64,000 bases of DNA from Streptomyces sp. NBC_01439 (GCF_036227605.1 NZ_CP109487.1:1240001-1304000); one strand, 5' to 3'. Positions 29,386 through 41,578 are shown, numbered from the stretch's first letter. Notes: a model not told the origin generated them from the sequence alone. Numbers and translations: made by a program.

Positions 29386-29623
29386 AGATCCTCATCGCGC
29401 GAGTGCCCGCACAGCCAGGCCGGGGCAAGCGGCACAGCAGTCGGGAACACGCCCGTCGGCGCTCAGGCGACCGTATTCCCGGACGATGCCGCCGACCACC
29501 GTCGCGGTCTGCTGCGCAACCGACGCACCGGACGGATGATCCGTTCCGGATCCCGCCCCGGCGACCCGCGGTCCAGGCTCCCGATCCGTGGCGAACAACC
29601 ATCCCGCCGCGGAAACAAACAGG

Positions 29624-29884
29624 TCAACGGGACTTCTTCCTCTTCGCGAGGCTCCGCGAGGGAACCTTCCACCAACCCCGGCCGCCGGCCTCAGGCTGAT
29701 CCTCGTCACGCTCGCCACGCGCAGGACAGCCGTACTCGTCGACCGAGTCGATCAGGACCGGGTGACCCCAGTAGCCACACGGACGCAAGCCCTCATCAGC
29801 CGACTCCTGAACAGGCTCTTCGTCACTCGTGACAGTGCCAGGCGACCTCCCGCCTGGCACGGACCCACCACCTTGACCAAACAC
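29624..29884 (-). CDS. Small hypothetical protein, 86 residues
   Basis: The start at GTG 29884 has a strong ribosome site (GGGAGG, 9-10 bp upstream). The product contains EEPVQESADEGLRPCGYWGH, GCPARGERDEDQ and a basic tail RSLAKRKKSR. The two cysteines and the sharp acidic-to-basic layout look protein-like, but no family is recognised. Confidence 0.5.
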   Translation of the reverse strand: MFGQGGGSVPGGRSPGTVTSDEEPVQESADEGLRPCGYWGHPVLIDSVDEYGCPARGERDEDQPEAGGRGWWKVPSRSLAKRKKSR

Positions 29885-30039
29885 ATAAAGACACCTCCCG
29901 AGGCAGGGATCCCTCGGAAGGATTACGGTCGCTCAGACACCCGGGGAAGCCGGGCGACCACCAGGCCGGTCCGCGGCGCTCGGCTGCCGCCGAGCGCTCA
30001 CGCAGTCGAGCCGGCCGGAAATTGGGGAGGGAACGGCCG

Positions 30040-30702
30040 ATGTCCGACCTGCCGCACGCGGACTACATTGCCGCCGTCCACGCTGCGCTGGCCGCCGAGG
30101 GCCTGCGAGTGCGCAGCACCTGGACCACTGAGCTCACCCACCGGGCCTCAGACCTCCACATCACGAGTTACGATGACGCCGACGGCGGATTCCGGTTCGA
30201 GGACGGCGAGTTCCACGGCGAGCGGTGGTCCGAGCCGGACTGGGTCTGGCTCGGTTGGGAGCACCACCAGGGCTGGTGGCTGATGGACGAGGACAGCGCC
30301 CTGCTGCCGATTGCCTACGACCACAACCCCTTGCCTCTGTCCGAGCTGTTCGCCGACCCCACCGCCGTCGCCGCCGCCGTCCGGCAATGGCTGACCGGTC
30401 CGAGCCTGGGCACCCCGGTGCTGTCCGGCAGATGGTCACGAGCCGATGCGTCCGAAGCAGCCCTGCGGACCTGGCACGAGCGGCGCGGTCGCTGCCTCGA
30501 CGATCAGGACCGGCACCTCCGCCGCGACGACGAAGGCGAACGGGTTTCCAACTGCCGCTGCCCGTACCAGCCGTGTGGCGCCGTCGCCTTGCGTGACTTC
30601 CGTGAGGACTGCTCATGGCACATCGTCCCGCGCGACCTCTCGTGGGGCCTGTGGTCGTCGCACTCCCCCGAATCGTGCCCGGGCCTGGCGGCCGGCACGT
30701 GA
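30040..30702 (+). CDS. Hypothetical protein, DUF6292-like N-terminus
   Basis: The protein has 220 residues from ATG 30040 with GGGGAGGGAA upstream; the frame opening at TTG 30022 is unlikely. The first 125 residues (ADYIAAVHAALAAEGLRVRS, WVWLGWEHHQGWWLMDEDSA, AVAAAVRQWLTGPS) resemble a small domain often annotated DUF6292 on actinobacterial mobile elements. The C-terminal 85 residues are Cys/His/Trp-rich (NCRCPYQPCGAVALRDF, EDCSWHIVPRDLSWGLWSSH), perhaps a zinc-binding module. The family calls are tentative. Confidence 0.6.
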   Translation: MSDLPHADYIAAVHAALAAEGLRVRSTWTTELTHRASDLHITSYDDADGGFRFEDGEFHGERWSEPDWVWLGWEHHQGWWLMDEDSALLPIAYDHNPLPLSELFADPTAVAAAVRQWLTGPSLGTPVLSGRWSRADASEAALRTWHERRGRCLDDQDRHLRRDDEGERVSNCRCPYQPCGAVALRDFREDCSWHIVPRDLSWGLWSSHSPESCPGLAAGT

Positions 30703-31849
30703 CCTCCGTTCCTGCACGGCTCGCCGGCGGAGTGTCGGGGGTCGATCCCTGCCTCCCTGCAAGGCGCGCCGTGGACCGGTCGGTTCTATGCGGATCTGAC
30801 CCACACCGGGTGAGGGGGACGCATGCCGTCCCCTCCGCCCCGCCGTCGGGTCACGTGCGTCAGGACCGCACGGTCCAGCAGCAGAGTGGGCCGGGGGTGT
30901 ACCGCCGGGGTCATCGCGGTTCGCCTCGGCGGGACGACGATGGTGCGGACTGCTTCCGTGCTGCGCGCCGTCGTGCACCGGGCCGATCAAGCGGGTCCAT
31001 TCAGTCCCGGGAAGGGCCGTTCGGCCCCCTGCGAGTCTCGGGTAGCAGAGGAAGTCCGGGTGATGGCGAGCAAGACAGGAGCGGGGGCCCGGAGCCGAGC
31101 TCCGAACCCGAGGCGATGCCGAGACGCTTCCCCGGACGGTGACATGCCGACGTCACCTCTGCCGCGGACCGGGGCGAGCCATCGGAGAAGTCCCCGGCCC
31201 CAGCCCGCGCCGGCCTTGCTCCTGGGGTGCGCTGGGGAGTTCTGCCCCCGCCCGGGGAGTCCCCGGGGAGTTTGAGCGGCATAGGCAGGGAAGCCCGTGG
31301 AAGCCCCTGAAAGAAGCGCGCTCGCGGGTCAGCACCCTAGAGCGGTGCAGAACCGCAGGTCGCGGGGCTGACCACGGGGCCTGCCGACTGCACGTACCGA
31401 GATCATCCGGGGCGATGATTCCGGGAGGGCAGATCACCCTCACATAGGGGCGCGAGACGGGCAAAGTGCAGCCACTTCCACCACCCTAATCCCAGGCCAA
31501 CTCGCGCTCCTCCTTTCAATTCCGAGGCGTACGTCAAGATCGAGCCCGGACGCAGTGCTGCTCGCAATCAACTCTGGGGAGAATCTGGGGGGCAACCAAA
31601 GGGCCATGGCGTCACCCCAGGTCCTGATTGCAGAGCCTGCACCAGTCCGCGAACTAGGGGCGTTTCAAAGTCCCCGCGAGTGCGTGGGTCCGCAGGTCGC
31701 AGCGGCGCAAGAGGCCCGGGCCGGCCCGTCGCGAACGCAACGACCGGTTGGGCGGGTTGACCCTCCCAAGTCGCCTTGATGCACCGGAGCTTCGATGTGC
31801 CACAGGTCTACCACCGTCTGCCTGATCAAGTCTGCCGGTCCTGGGCGGC
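30703..31849. other. Long stretch without a convincing gene
   Basis: Frames here lack codon bias and family matches. It contains the GGGGAGT-rich direct repeat (31240-31340) that recurs near 58.27 kb, and a tRNA-like string GCAGAACCGCAGGTCGCGGG around 31352-31371 that does not fold into a tRNA. Probably remnant mobile-element sequence. Confidence 0.5.
31238..31340 (+). repeat. GGGGAGT-rich direct repeat, left copy
   Basis: Several GGGGAGT units are followed by GCCCGTGGAAGCCCCTGAAAG and GGGTCAGCACCCTA. The same layout occurs at 58270-58390 in the same orientation, roughly 70 percent identical over about 90 bp by eye. It may be arm-type attachment-site DNA of a lost tyrosine-recombinase element (inference). 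Confidence 0.55.
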
Positions 31850-32283
31850 GTGGCGGGACTGCCGCTGGTGGAGCGGCTGCTGCCGGATCCGGGACAGCGT
31901 CGCGGGGTGCGCCACCGGCTCGTGGCGGTGCTACTGATCGCCGCCCCCGATCATCAGGCTCCGCTCGCACTGCGCACCACCCGCCCCCTGCTCCACGAGG
32001 CGGTCACCCTCATCGCGGCCGGACAGGACGCCCGTACCGAAGTGGGGCTGGCCAAAGTCGCCGCCCGGATGCTCCAGCAGGTCACGGATTCCCCGCCGGA
32101 CGCCCTGAGCCCGGTCCGAGGTGGGCTTCGGCCAGGCGGCTCAGGATCGCCACGGCCCGGTACGAACACACCGCGGCCCGGGGCGCCCACGCACGCGACA
32201 GCTTGACCAGCGCGACGGCGGTGATCGCCGCGGCCGAGGTGTCGACGGGCCATGCGGCCGGAACGCCTCGTTGGGCGGGGTGA
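31850..32283 (+). pseudogene. Unidentified pseudogene with small indels
   Basis: Strong coding bias runs from GTG 31850 (AGLPLVERLLPDPGQRRGVR, LALRTTRPLLHEAVTLIAAG, RTEVGLAKVAARMLQQVTDS) to about 32110. It then switches frame to give IATARYEHTAARGAHARDSL and stops at 32283. At least one or two single-base indels near 32115-32150 separate the parts. The product is helical; the family is not recognised. It borders the sox operon. Confidence 0.5.
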
Positions 32284-32393
32284 TCCGCCCGGTCAGCGCC
32301 TCCGCCTGTACATCAAACGCCCTCTGACAGCATCGGCCTGTCGGGGGCGGACGCCTCCCACCCTCTTTGGACATCACGCCCTGTTGAGCTCGT

Positions 32394-32996
32394 TCAGATG
32401 TGTTCCGCCGCCGCATCCAGCAGCCAGTCCGTCAGGTAGCCGGCAAACGACGAGCGGACCAGTACCCAGAATCCGGCCTTTGGTTCGTCCCTGGCGACCA
32501 GCACGATCTGCGTGCGGGCCAGGGTGGTCTGGGCGCAGCATCCGGCTGCGAAGACACGCGGGTGCAGGTCCAGGGGACAGCCATGTGCCAGCAGGTCACG
32601 AGCGCGTGGACCCGTGACGAGGAGGGTGGTGCGCTGGGCGGAGACGTCGGTGACGGCCACGGGATCGTCGCCGCTCGCGGCCCTGATCCGGCTCTCCAAG
32701 TCCCGCTGACTGCCGGTCGGCCCCACCACCAGCCATTCGTCGGGGCCGAGCCACACCGCGGTCAGCTCGCCGGCGCGTACGACGGTGTTGGGTTCGAGGG
32801 GCAGGTGGAGGCCCAGCGCGAGACCGACGGCGTCCGCTGCCGCTCCCTTGGCGTCGAGCCGTACGTTGACCTGGGCCAGGAAGGGGAGTTCGGCCAGCCG
32901 GACCGCGCCCCCGGAGGTGCGCGTCGCGGCGGCCAGGCGGTCGGTGGCATGCAACAGGGGACTGCGGCGCGGGATGGTAAGGGCGATGTCAGCCAT
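32394..32996 (-). CDS. soxG: Sarcosine oxidase gamma subunit
   Basis: The protein has 200 residues from ATG 32996, overlapping the 3' end of the soxDA gene by 8 bp. It matches SoxG: RRSPLLHATDRLAAATR, LGPDEWLVVGP, VTDVSAQRTTLLVTGPRARD and the terminal FWVLVRSSFAGYLTDWLLDA. It forms the small structural subunit of heterotetrameric sarcosine oxidase, which oxidises sarcosine to glycine with THF as one-carbon acceptor. It is the last gene of the operon that begins with dimethylglycine oxidase at 41409. Confidence 0.93.
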   Translation of the reverse strand: MADIALTIPRRSPLLHATDRLAAATRTSGGAVRLAELPFLAQVNVRLDAKGAAADAVGLALGLHLPLEPNTVVRAGELTAVWLGPDEWLVVGPTGSQRDLESRIRAASGDDPVAVTDVSAQRTTLLVTGPRARDLLAHGCPLDLHPRVFAAGCCAQTTLARTQIVLVARDEPKAGFWVLVRSSFAGYLTDWLLDAAAEHI

Positions 32997-35900
32997 CGCG
33001 GCGGGCTCCCTCGGGGTCGTAGAGGACAGGGCTTGCGACGGTCACCGGAACCAGGTGGTCGCCCACGGGGGCGTAGAGCCGCTCGCCGATTCGGTCCCGG
33101 CCGCCCTTCACCAGGGCGAGGGCGAAGGTCCGGCCGAGCGCCGCGCTGCGGTAACTGGAGGTGACGTGGCCGAGCATCGGCACGGGCGGGGCGGGCAGCA
33201 CGCTGTCGGCGACCAGCTGCGTTCCTTCGGGGAGGAAGGCACCCGGGTCCTCCGGGAGCAGGCCGACCAGGTGCTTGCGGTCGGGGCGTACGGCGTCGGC
33301 GCGGGCGTAGGAGCGCTTGCCGATGAAGTCGGGCTTCTTCTTCGACACCGCCCAGCTCATGCCGAGGTCGTGCGGAGTGACGGTGCCGTCGGTGTCCTGG
33401 CCGATGATCGGGTAGCCCTTCTCCGCGCGCAGGACGTGCATGGTCTCGGTGCCGTACGGGGTGATGCCGAACGGGGCACCGGCCTCGTACAGCGCCTCCC
33501 ACAGGGCGAGCGCCTCCCACGGTGACACATTGATCTCATAGGCCAGTTCGCCGGAGAAGCTGATCCGGCACACCCGGGCCTCGACGCCCGCGACGGTCGT
33601 GTCCCGCCACGCCATGAACGGGAAGCTGTCGTTGTCCACCGCCAGTGCCGGCGCGAGCGTCCCCAGCACCTCGCGGGAGCGGGGGCCAACCAGGGCGGCA
33701 GTGGCCCACTGTTCCGTGACGGAGGTGCAGTGGACGCGCAGCTCGGGCCATTCGGTCTGCAGCCATTCCTCCATCCAGTCCAGTACGGCGGCCGCGTTGC
33801 CCGTCGTGGTGGTGATCAGGAAGCGGTCCGGTGCGAGGCGGATGACGGTGCCGTCGTCGAAGATCATGCCGTCCAGGTGGCACATGACGCCGTAGCGGAT
33901 CATGCCGACCTTCAGGTTGCTCATCACGTTGGTGTAGAGCCGGTCGAGGAAGACGGCGGCGTCCGGGCCCTGTACGTCGATCTTGCCGAGGGTGGAGGCG
34001 TCCATGAAGGCGACGCCCTCCCGGGCCGCGGCGCTCTCGCGCAGCACGGCCGTCTCCATGTCCTCGCCGTCCTGTGGGTAGTACCAGGGCCGCTTCCACT
34101 GGCCGACGTTCTCGAACAGGGCGCCGTGCACGATGTGCCAGTCGTGCAGAGCGGTCGTACGGATCGGGTCGTGCAGTGAGCCGCGGTCGCGGCCCGCGAG
34201 CGTGGCGAAGGAGACCGGCGTGTAGGGCGGGCGGAACGTCGTCGTGCCGAGGGCCGAGACGTCCACACCGAGCAGTTCGGCGACGACGCCGCTCGCCAGG
34301 ACCCCGGAGGTCTTGCCCTGGTCGTTGGCGGTGCCGGCCGTGGTGTAGCGCTTGGTGTGCTCGACCGAGCGCAGGCCGGCGCCGGTCGCGCGGATCAGGT
34401 CGTCGGCGGTGACGTCGCGCTGGAGGTCTACGAAACGGGGTGCACCGGCGGCTCCCGGCACGAGGAAGACCAGCATGGCGGGCGAGTGCGGTTCGACGGT
34501 CACCTCGGGGAGGCGGGGCGCCTCGCACGTGTAGCCCTCGGCCTCGATCGCTCGGGCACCGGCGGCCGCGCCCTGCGCGAGGACCCCGGCCAGGTCGAGG
34601 ACGCCGTTCGCGCTGCCGGCGACCTCGACGGCCTGGCGGCAGGTGTCGGGAACGAAGGAGCCGAGGGTGTCGTCGTAGCGCAGCTTGCCGCCAGCCTGAC
34701 TGAACAGGTGGGCGACGGGGTTCCAGCCGCCGGAGACCAGCAGCAGGTCGACGGCGAACTCCCGCGTCCCTGCGGACTCGCCGTACGGGGCGGCCGTCAC
34801 GGCAGTGAGCCGCGGGGCGCCTTCGGTGGCGACGACGGCGTGTCCGGTCAGCACCTCGATACCGGCCTCGCGGGCTCGGCGCGCCCACTCCCCCGGATCG
34901 GGTCGGGTGTCGACGATCACAGCGACCTCCACGCCCGTCGCCGCGAGATCCAGCGCGGCGGCGTAGGCGCTGTCGTTGGTGGTGAAGACGACGGCGCGGC
35001 GGCCGGGCAGGACGCCGTATCGGTTGATGTAGGCGCGGGCCGCGGCCGCGAGCATCACTCCGGGGCGGTCGTTGTCCGCGAAGGCCAGTGAGCGCTCGTG
35101 GGCGCCGGTCGCGAGTACGACGCGACGTGCTCGGATGCGCCAGACGCGCTCTCGGGAGAGGTGCTCGGGGGCGAGTGCGCCGAGGTGGTTCGTGCGGCGC
35201 TCGACGGCGAGGAGGTGGTTGTCGTCGTAGTGGCCGAAGACCGTGGTACGGCGGAGTACGCGCACCTCGGGTGCCGTGTCGAGCTGCTGACCCGACTCCT
35301 GTACCCAGTTGTGGAGTTGAGCTGTGTCCAGCAGGCTGCCGCCCAACTCGGGCCGGTCGTCGGCGAGGATGACGCGCGCTCCGCTGCGGGCGGCGGCCGT
35401 CGCGGCGGCGAGACCGGCCGGGCCGGCGCCTACGACAAGCAGGTCGCAGTGGGCGTGGACGGCGTCGTAGCGGGCCGGGTCCGGCTCGGTGGCGAGGCGT
35501 CCCTGGCCGGGCAGGCTGCTCGCCACCAGGCCGTCGTACAGCTCCACGGTCGTCGCGGGCAGCATCGGCTCGGGGAACGGGGCCTCGATCTGGATGACGG
35601 CGTTGGGCTCCTCGACTCCGGCCGAGAAGATGCCACGCGGGCGGCCGAGCTTGATACTCGTGCCGGCCTGGATGACGCCGTTGGCCAGGAGGGCGGAGGC
35701 GAGGGTGTCGCCTTCGTAACCCTGGTATTCGGTGCCGTCGAAGGTGAAAGTCAAGGGGCGGTCGCGGTTGATGCGGCCGCCGGTCAGGAGGCGGAAGCCG
35801 GTTGCCGGTACCGCCGCTGGGGACTCCGCCCCCGGACCCCCGTTCGGCCCTGAAGGGGCCTCGTCCCCAAACCCCGGACGGGCTGATGGTGCCGGCCGTG

Positions 35901-36198
35901 GCGGAGAAGGCACCGGACGCTCACTGACCGCCGGGCACTCCTCCCCCGACCGGTACACGGAGAGAACCTCGTTCGTCGACGTGTCCCGCACCGCGTTGAA
36001 CCACCGTCGGCAGCCCGCCGCATGGCTCCAGCGCTCGGCGAAGGGACCCTTCGGGTTGTCGCGGAAGAACAGATACCGGGCCCACTCCTCGTCGGTCAGG
36101 TCTGCGGATTGCTCCGGATACGGCACATGGGCCTGGCCGCCGTAGTGGAACTCGGCTTCGTCACGGGGCCCGCACCAGGGGCAGGGGATCAGCAGCAT
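32989..36198 (-). CDS. soxA: Fused sarcosine oxidase delta-alpha subunit (SoxD-SoxA)
   Basis: One open frame of 1,069 residues from ATG 36198 joins two normally separate subunits. Residues 1-90 are SoxD with zinc ligands (IPCPWCGPRDEAEFHYGG, SHAAGCRRWFNAVRDTST). A Pro/Gly-rich linker (about 91-130) follows. SoxA then runs from GGRINRDRPLTFTFDG, with a 2Fe-2S-like N-terminal domain, the FAD/NAD motif LLVVGAGPAGLAAATAAARS, and a C-terminal aminomethyltransferase (GcvT) domain (LHDWHIVHGALFENVGQWKR, GYPIIGQDTDGTVTPHDLGM) that makes 5,10-methylene-THF. The linker DNA (35810-35885) resembles a common Streptomyces intergenic repeat. It is coupled to soxG by overlap. A stop lost to sequencing error would also give this picture, but the frame stays open throughout the linker. 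Confidence 0.9.
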   Translation of the reverse strand: MLLIPCPWCGPRDEAEFHYGGQAHVPYPEQSADLTDEEWARYLFFRDNPKGPFAERWSHAAGCRRWFNAVRDTSTNEVLSVYRSGEECPAVSERPVPSPPRPAPSARPGFGDEAPSGPNGGPGAESPAAVPATGFRLLTGGRINRDRPLTFTFDGTEYQGYEGDTLASALLANGVIQAGTSIKLGRPRGIFSAGVEEPNAVIQIEAPFPEPMLPATTVELYDGLVASSLPGQGRLATEPDPARYDAVHAHCDLLVVGAGPAGLAAATAAARSGARVILADDRPELGGSLLDTAQLHNWVQESGQQLDTAPEVRVLRRTTVFGHYDDNHLLAVERRTNHLGALAPEHLSRERVWRIRARRVVLATGAHERSLAFADNDRPGVMLAAAARAYINRYGVLPGRRAVVFTTNDSAYAAALDLAATGVEVAVIVDTRPDPGEWARRAREAGIEVLTGHAVVATEGAPRLTAVTAAPYGESAGTREFAVDLLLVSGGWNPVAHLFSQAGGKLRYDDTLGSFVPDTCRQAVEVAGSANGVLDLAGVLAQGAAAGARAIEAEGYTCEAPRLPEVTVEPHSPAMLVFLVPGAAGAPRFVDLQRDVTADDLIRATGAGLRSVEHTKRYTTAGTANDQGKTSGVLASGVVAELLGVDVSALGTTTFRPPYTPVSFATLAGRDRGSLHDPIRTTALHDWHIVHGALFENVGQWKRPWYYPQDGEDMETAVLRESAAAREGVAFMDASTLGKIDVQGPDAAVFLDRLYTNVMSNLKVGMIRYGVMCHLDGMIFDDGTVIRLAPDRFLITTTTGNAAAVLDWMEEWLQTEWPELRVHCTSVTEQWATAALVGPRSREVLGTLAPALAVDNDSFPFMAWRDTTVAGVEARVCRISFSGELAYEINVSPWEALALWEALYEAGAPFGITPYGTETMHVLRAEKGYPIIGQDTDGTVTPHDLGMSWAVSKKKPDFIGKRSYARADAVRPDRKHLVGLLPEDPGAFLPEGTQLVADSVLPAPPVPMLGHVTSSYRSAALGRTFALALVKGGRDRIGERLYAPVGDHLVPVTVASPVLYDPEGARRDG
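35810..35885. repeat. Streptomyces-type intergenic repeat inside the SoxD-SoxA linker
   Basis: On the minus strand the sequence runs GCCCGTCCGGGGTTTGGGG, then ACGAGGCCCCTTCAGGGCC, then GGGGGTCCGGGGGCGGAGTC. This style of GC-rich repeat is very frequent between genes in Streptomyces, yet here it is translated in frame. Recognised from memory of such genomes, not by a search. Confidence 0.55.
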
Positions 36199-36209
36199 GG
36201 TTGGGCTCC

Positions 36210-37442
36210 CTAGTGGGCCACCGCGGCCGCGCCGTGCTCGTCGACGAGCGCGCCGGTGGTGAAACGGTCGAGCGAGAAGGGGGCGTTGAGGTGGTGGGGG
36301 GTGTCGTGGGCGATGGTGTGGGCGTAGACCCAGCCGACACCTGGGGTGGCTTTGAAGCCGCCGGTCCCCCAACCGCAGTTCAAGTAAAGGTTGTCCACCG
36401 GAGTGAGGCCGATGATCGGCGAGGCGTCGGGGCTGACGTCGACGATGCCGCCCCAGGTACGCAGCACATGGGCGCGGGCGAAGACCGGGAAGAGTTCGAG
36501 GGCGGCGGACATCTGCTCTTCGATGATGTGGAAGGCGCCTCGCTGGGTGTAGGAGTTGTACGAGTCGATGCCCGCGCCCATCACCAGCTCGCCCTTGTGC
36601 GCCTGGCTGACGTACACATGGACCGCGTTGGACATGACGACCGTCGGGTGCACCGGCTCCAGGAGTTCGGAGACGAGCGCTTGCAACGGGTGGCTCTGCA
36701 GGGGCAGTTCGATGCCCGCCATGGCGGCGAGGACCGAAGTGTGGCCAGCCGAGCAGAGCGCGACCTTGCCCGCGGCGATCGGACCGAGGGAGGTCTGTAC
36801 GCCGACCGCCCGGCCGCCGACGATGTCGAGGCCGGTGACCTCGCAGTTCTGGATGATGTCGATCCCGGCGGCGTCGGCGGAGCGGGCCAGGCCCCAGGCG
36901 ACGTGGTCGTGCTTGGCGATGCCGGCGCGCGGCTGGTAGGTGCCGCCCATCACCGGATAGCGCACGTCGGGCGAGATGTTCACGATGGGGCAGACGTCCT
37001 TGACCTGCTGCTCGTCGAGCCATTCGGCGTCCACGCCGTTGAGCCGGTTCGCCTCGACGCGGCGCACGCTGTCACGGACGTCCTGCAGGCTGTGGGCGAG
37101 GTTCAGCACGCCGCGCTGGGAGAAGAGGATCGGGTAGTCGAGCTCGTCCTCCAGTCCCTCCCACAGCTTGAGCGCGTGCTCGTATATGCCGGCGCTCTCG
37201 TCCCACAGGTAGTTGGAACGGATGATGGTGGTGTTGCGGGCCATGTTGCCGCCCGCCAGCCAGCCCTTCTCCAGCACGGCGACGTTGGTGATGCCGTGGT
37301 TCTTCGCCAGATAGTGGGCAGTGGCAAGGCCGTGTCCGCCGCCTCCCACGATCACCACGTCGTACGACTTCTTGGGCTCGGGTGTGCGCCACAGCCAGTC
37401 GGGGTGCTCGGGGAGCTCGGCGCCCGGGGTGCGGGGGCTCAT
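36210..37442 (-). CDS. soxB: Sarcosine oxidase beta subunit
   Basis: The protein has 410 residues from ATG 37442, which overlaps the stop of the upstream glyA remnant (ATGA). It has the FAD-binding motif [18 protein letters not shown] and SoxB blocks [45 protein letters not shown] and [18 protein letters not shown]. It carries the sarcosine oxidation site and covalent flavin of the heterotetramer. Eleven bp separate it from soxDA. Length is normal. Confidence 0.95.
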   Translation of the reverse strand: MSPRTPGAELPEHPDWLWRTPEPKKSYDVVIVGGGGHGLATAHYLAKNHGITNVAVLEKGWLAGGNMARNTTIIRSNYLWDESAGIYEHALKLWEGLEDELDYPILFSQRGVLNLAHSLQDVRDSVRRVEANRLNGVDAEWLDEQQVKDVCPIVNISPDVRYPVMGGTYQPRAGIAKHDHVAWGLARSADAAGIDIIQNCEVTGLDIVGGRAVGVQTSLGPIAAGKVALCSAGHTSVLAAMAGIELPLQSHPLQALVSELLEPVHPTVVMSNAVHVYVSQAHKGELVMGAGIDSYNSYTQRGAFHIIEEQMSAALELFPVFARAHVLRTWGGIVDVSPDASPIIGLTPVDNLYLNCGWGTGGFKATPGVGWVYAHTIAHDTPHHLNAPFSLDRFTTGALVDEHGAAAVAH

Positions 37443-38077
37443 CGGACGTCTCCGTATTCTGAAAGGTGCGCTTCTGAAAGCGGCGTTTCTGAACGGTGTT
37501 GGTAGAGCGGATGCTTGGCTGCCGCCTCCTCCGTGCGGGCGCGCAGGGCGGCGATGTCGGGCTCGGGCTGGAGGGCCGGGGCGATCACATCGGCGACCTC
37601 GGCGAAGTCCTCTTCGGTGAAGCTGCGGGTGGTCAACGCCGGTGTGCCGATGCGCAGTCCCGAGGTGACCACGGGTGGGCGCGGGGCGAAGGGCACGGCG
37701 TTGCGGTTGACGGTGATGCCGATCTCGTGGCGCAGGTCCTCGGCCTGCCTGCCGTCCAGTTCGGAGTCCCGCAGGTCCACCAGGACCAGGTGCACGTCCG
37801 TACCGCCGGTGAGGGCCTTCACCCCGTTGGCCGCCACGTCGGGGCGGGTGAGCCGTTCGGCGAGGATCCGGGAGCCGGCGAGCGTACGGGCCTGGCGCTC
37901 GGCGAACTCGGGTGACGCAGCGATCTTGAACGACACCGCCTTCGCGGCGATGACGTGTTCCAGGAGTCCGCGCTGCATGCCGGGAAACACCGCCGACTGC
38001 TGGCGGTGCAGCTCGGCGCGGAGGGCGGCGTGGGCCTCGGGGTCCAGCTCCGCCAGGGGGGTGTTCAGCGCGTTCAT
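37439..38077 (-). pseudogene. glyA: Serine hydroxymethyltransferase with a large in-frame internal deletion
   Basis: The frame from ATG 38077 to 37439 is open (212 residues), but a normal SHMT has about 420. The first 27 residues ([20 protein letters not shown]) join directly to the C-terminal part ([53 protein letters not shown]). About 220 residues are missing, including the PLP-binding lysine region (TTTTHK) and most of the active site. The conserved GGQGGPL loop is changed to GMQRGLL. The gene is still overlapped at both ends (ATGA with folD and with soxB), so translation may pass through it to soxB. Catalytic SHMT activity is not expected. Confidence 0.88.
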
Positions 38078-38934
38078 ACGGCGTTCGCGTTCCTCTCGGC
38101 GGCCTCGACGACATTGGCGAGCAGCATCGCCCGCGTCATGGGTCCTACGCCCCCGGGCATCGGCGCGAGCCACCCGGCGACGTCGGCGGAGTTCGGGTGC
38201 ACATCGCCGACCAGCCCGTGGTCGGTGCGGGTGATGCCGACATCCAGGACCGCCGCGCCGGGGCGCAGCATGTCCTTGGTGATCAGCCCGGGCGAGCCGG
38301 CGGCCGCGATGACGATGTCCGCCTCGCGTACGTGCCAGGCCAGGCCCTTGGTGCCGGTGTGGCACAGGGTCACGGTGGCGTTCTCCGACTTGCGGGTGAG
38401 CAGCAGCCCGATGGGCCGTCCGACCGTGACGCCCCGTCCGATCACGCACACCCGCGCTCCCGCGAGCGGTACGTCATGGCGGCGGAGCAGTTCGACGATG
38501 CCACGGGGGGTGCACGGCAGCGGGGCCTCGACCCCCAGGGCGAGCCGACCGAGGCTGACGGGGTGCAGGCCGTCGGCGTCCTTGGCCGGGTCCATGCGTT
38601 CCAGTACGGCGTTCGCGTCCAGGTGGCGCGGCAACGGGAGTTGGACGATGTATCCGGTGCAGGCCGGGTCGGCGTTGAGCTCGTCGATCACATCCTCGAC
38701 CTGCTCCTGCGTGGCGTCGGCGGGCAGTTCACGGCGCATGGAGGAGACGCCGATCTGCGCGCAGTCGCGGTGTTTGCCGCCGACGTAGGCGCGGCTGCCG
38801 GGATCATCTCCGACCAGGACCGTGCCGAGCCAGGGCGGGCGGCCGACCGTGGCCGTCGGCTTGGCGACACGTTCCGCGAGTTCACGGCGGATAGCGGCGG
38901 CGATCGCTTTGCCGTCGAGCAATTGCGCGGTCAC
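38074..38934 (-). CDS. folD: Bifunctional methylene-THF dehydrogenase/methenyl-THF cyclohydrolase
   Basis: The protein has 286 residues from GTG 38934 with GGAAGGAG upstream. It shows FolD motifs: [12 protein letters not shown] with the catalytic lysine, [39 protein letters not shown] and [18 protein letters not shown]. It oxidises the 5,10-methylene-THF made by the dimethylglycine and sarcosine oxidases to 10-formyl-THF. It lies 36 bp after the dimethylglycine oxidase stop and overlaps the glyA remnant, so it is an operon-dedicated copy. Confidence 0.96.
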   Translation of the reverse strand: MTAQLLDGKAIAAAIRRELAERVAKPTATVGRPPWLGTVLVGDDPGSRAYVGGKHRDCAQIGVSSMRRELPADATQEQVEDVIDELNADPACTGYIVQLPLPRHLDANAVLERMDPAKDADGLHPVSLGRLALGVEAPLPCTPRGIVELLRRHDVPLAGARVCVIGRGVTVGRPIGLLLTRKSENATVTLCHTGTKGLAWHVREADIVIAAAGSPGLITKDMLRPGAAVLDVGITRTDHGLVGDVHPNSADVAGWLAPMPGGVGPMTRAMLLANVVEAAERNANAV

Positions 38935-38970
38935 CGGCGGTGCTCCTTCCCTCGAAGCCGAAGCTGTGAG

Positions 38971-41424
<2,454 letters not shown>

Positions 41425-41437
41425 TCAAAGCAATCCA

Positions 41438-41473
41438 GTTGCTGTCTGCGCAACATGCTTCAGGTTGCGCAAC
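41438..41473. promoter_or_regulatory. IclR-type operators upstream of the dimethylglycine oxidase operon
   Basis: GTTGCTGTCTGCGCAAC (41438-41454) and GTTGCGCAAC (41464-41473) lie just before the start at 41409. They match the GTTGCG-N5-CGCAAC motif found in the other promoters of the module. Confidence 0.7.
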
Positions 41474-41544
41474 TCAATGTGCCTGTCGCCGGGAGTGGGT
41501 GTCAAGAGGTCCGCGACGTCGGAAAACCGTCCGAAACACGACGA

Positions 41545-41578
41545 GGCCCGGCAGGCTGACAGCGCAGCCTGCCGGGCC
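41545..41578 (-). terminator. Hairpin terminator after the betaine ABC operon
   Basis: GGCCCGGCAGGCTG-ACAGCG-CAGCCTGCCGGGCC is a perfect 14-bp stem, 80 bp past the stop of the substrate-binding protein and upstream of the next operon's promoter. Confidence 0.8.

Noticed and set aside
31350..31375. tRNA-like string GCAGAACCGCAGGTCGCGGG
   Set aside because: No acceptor stem, no TTCGA loop and no partner arms, so it is not a tRNA gene. At most it is a relic of an attachment site.
36199..37023. Extension of the SoxDA frame upstream of 36198
   Set aside because: It runs through soxB out of frame. SoxD begins normally at ATG 36198.
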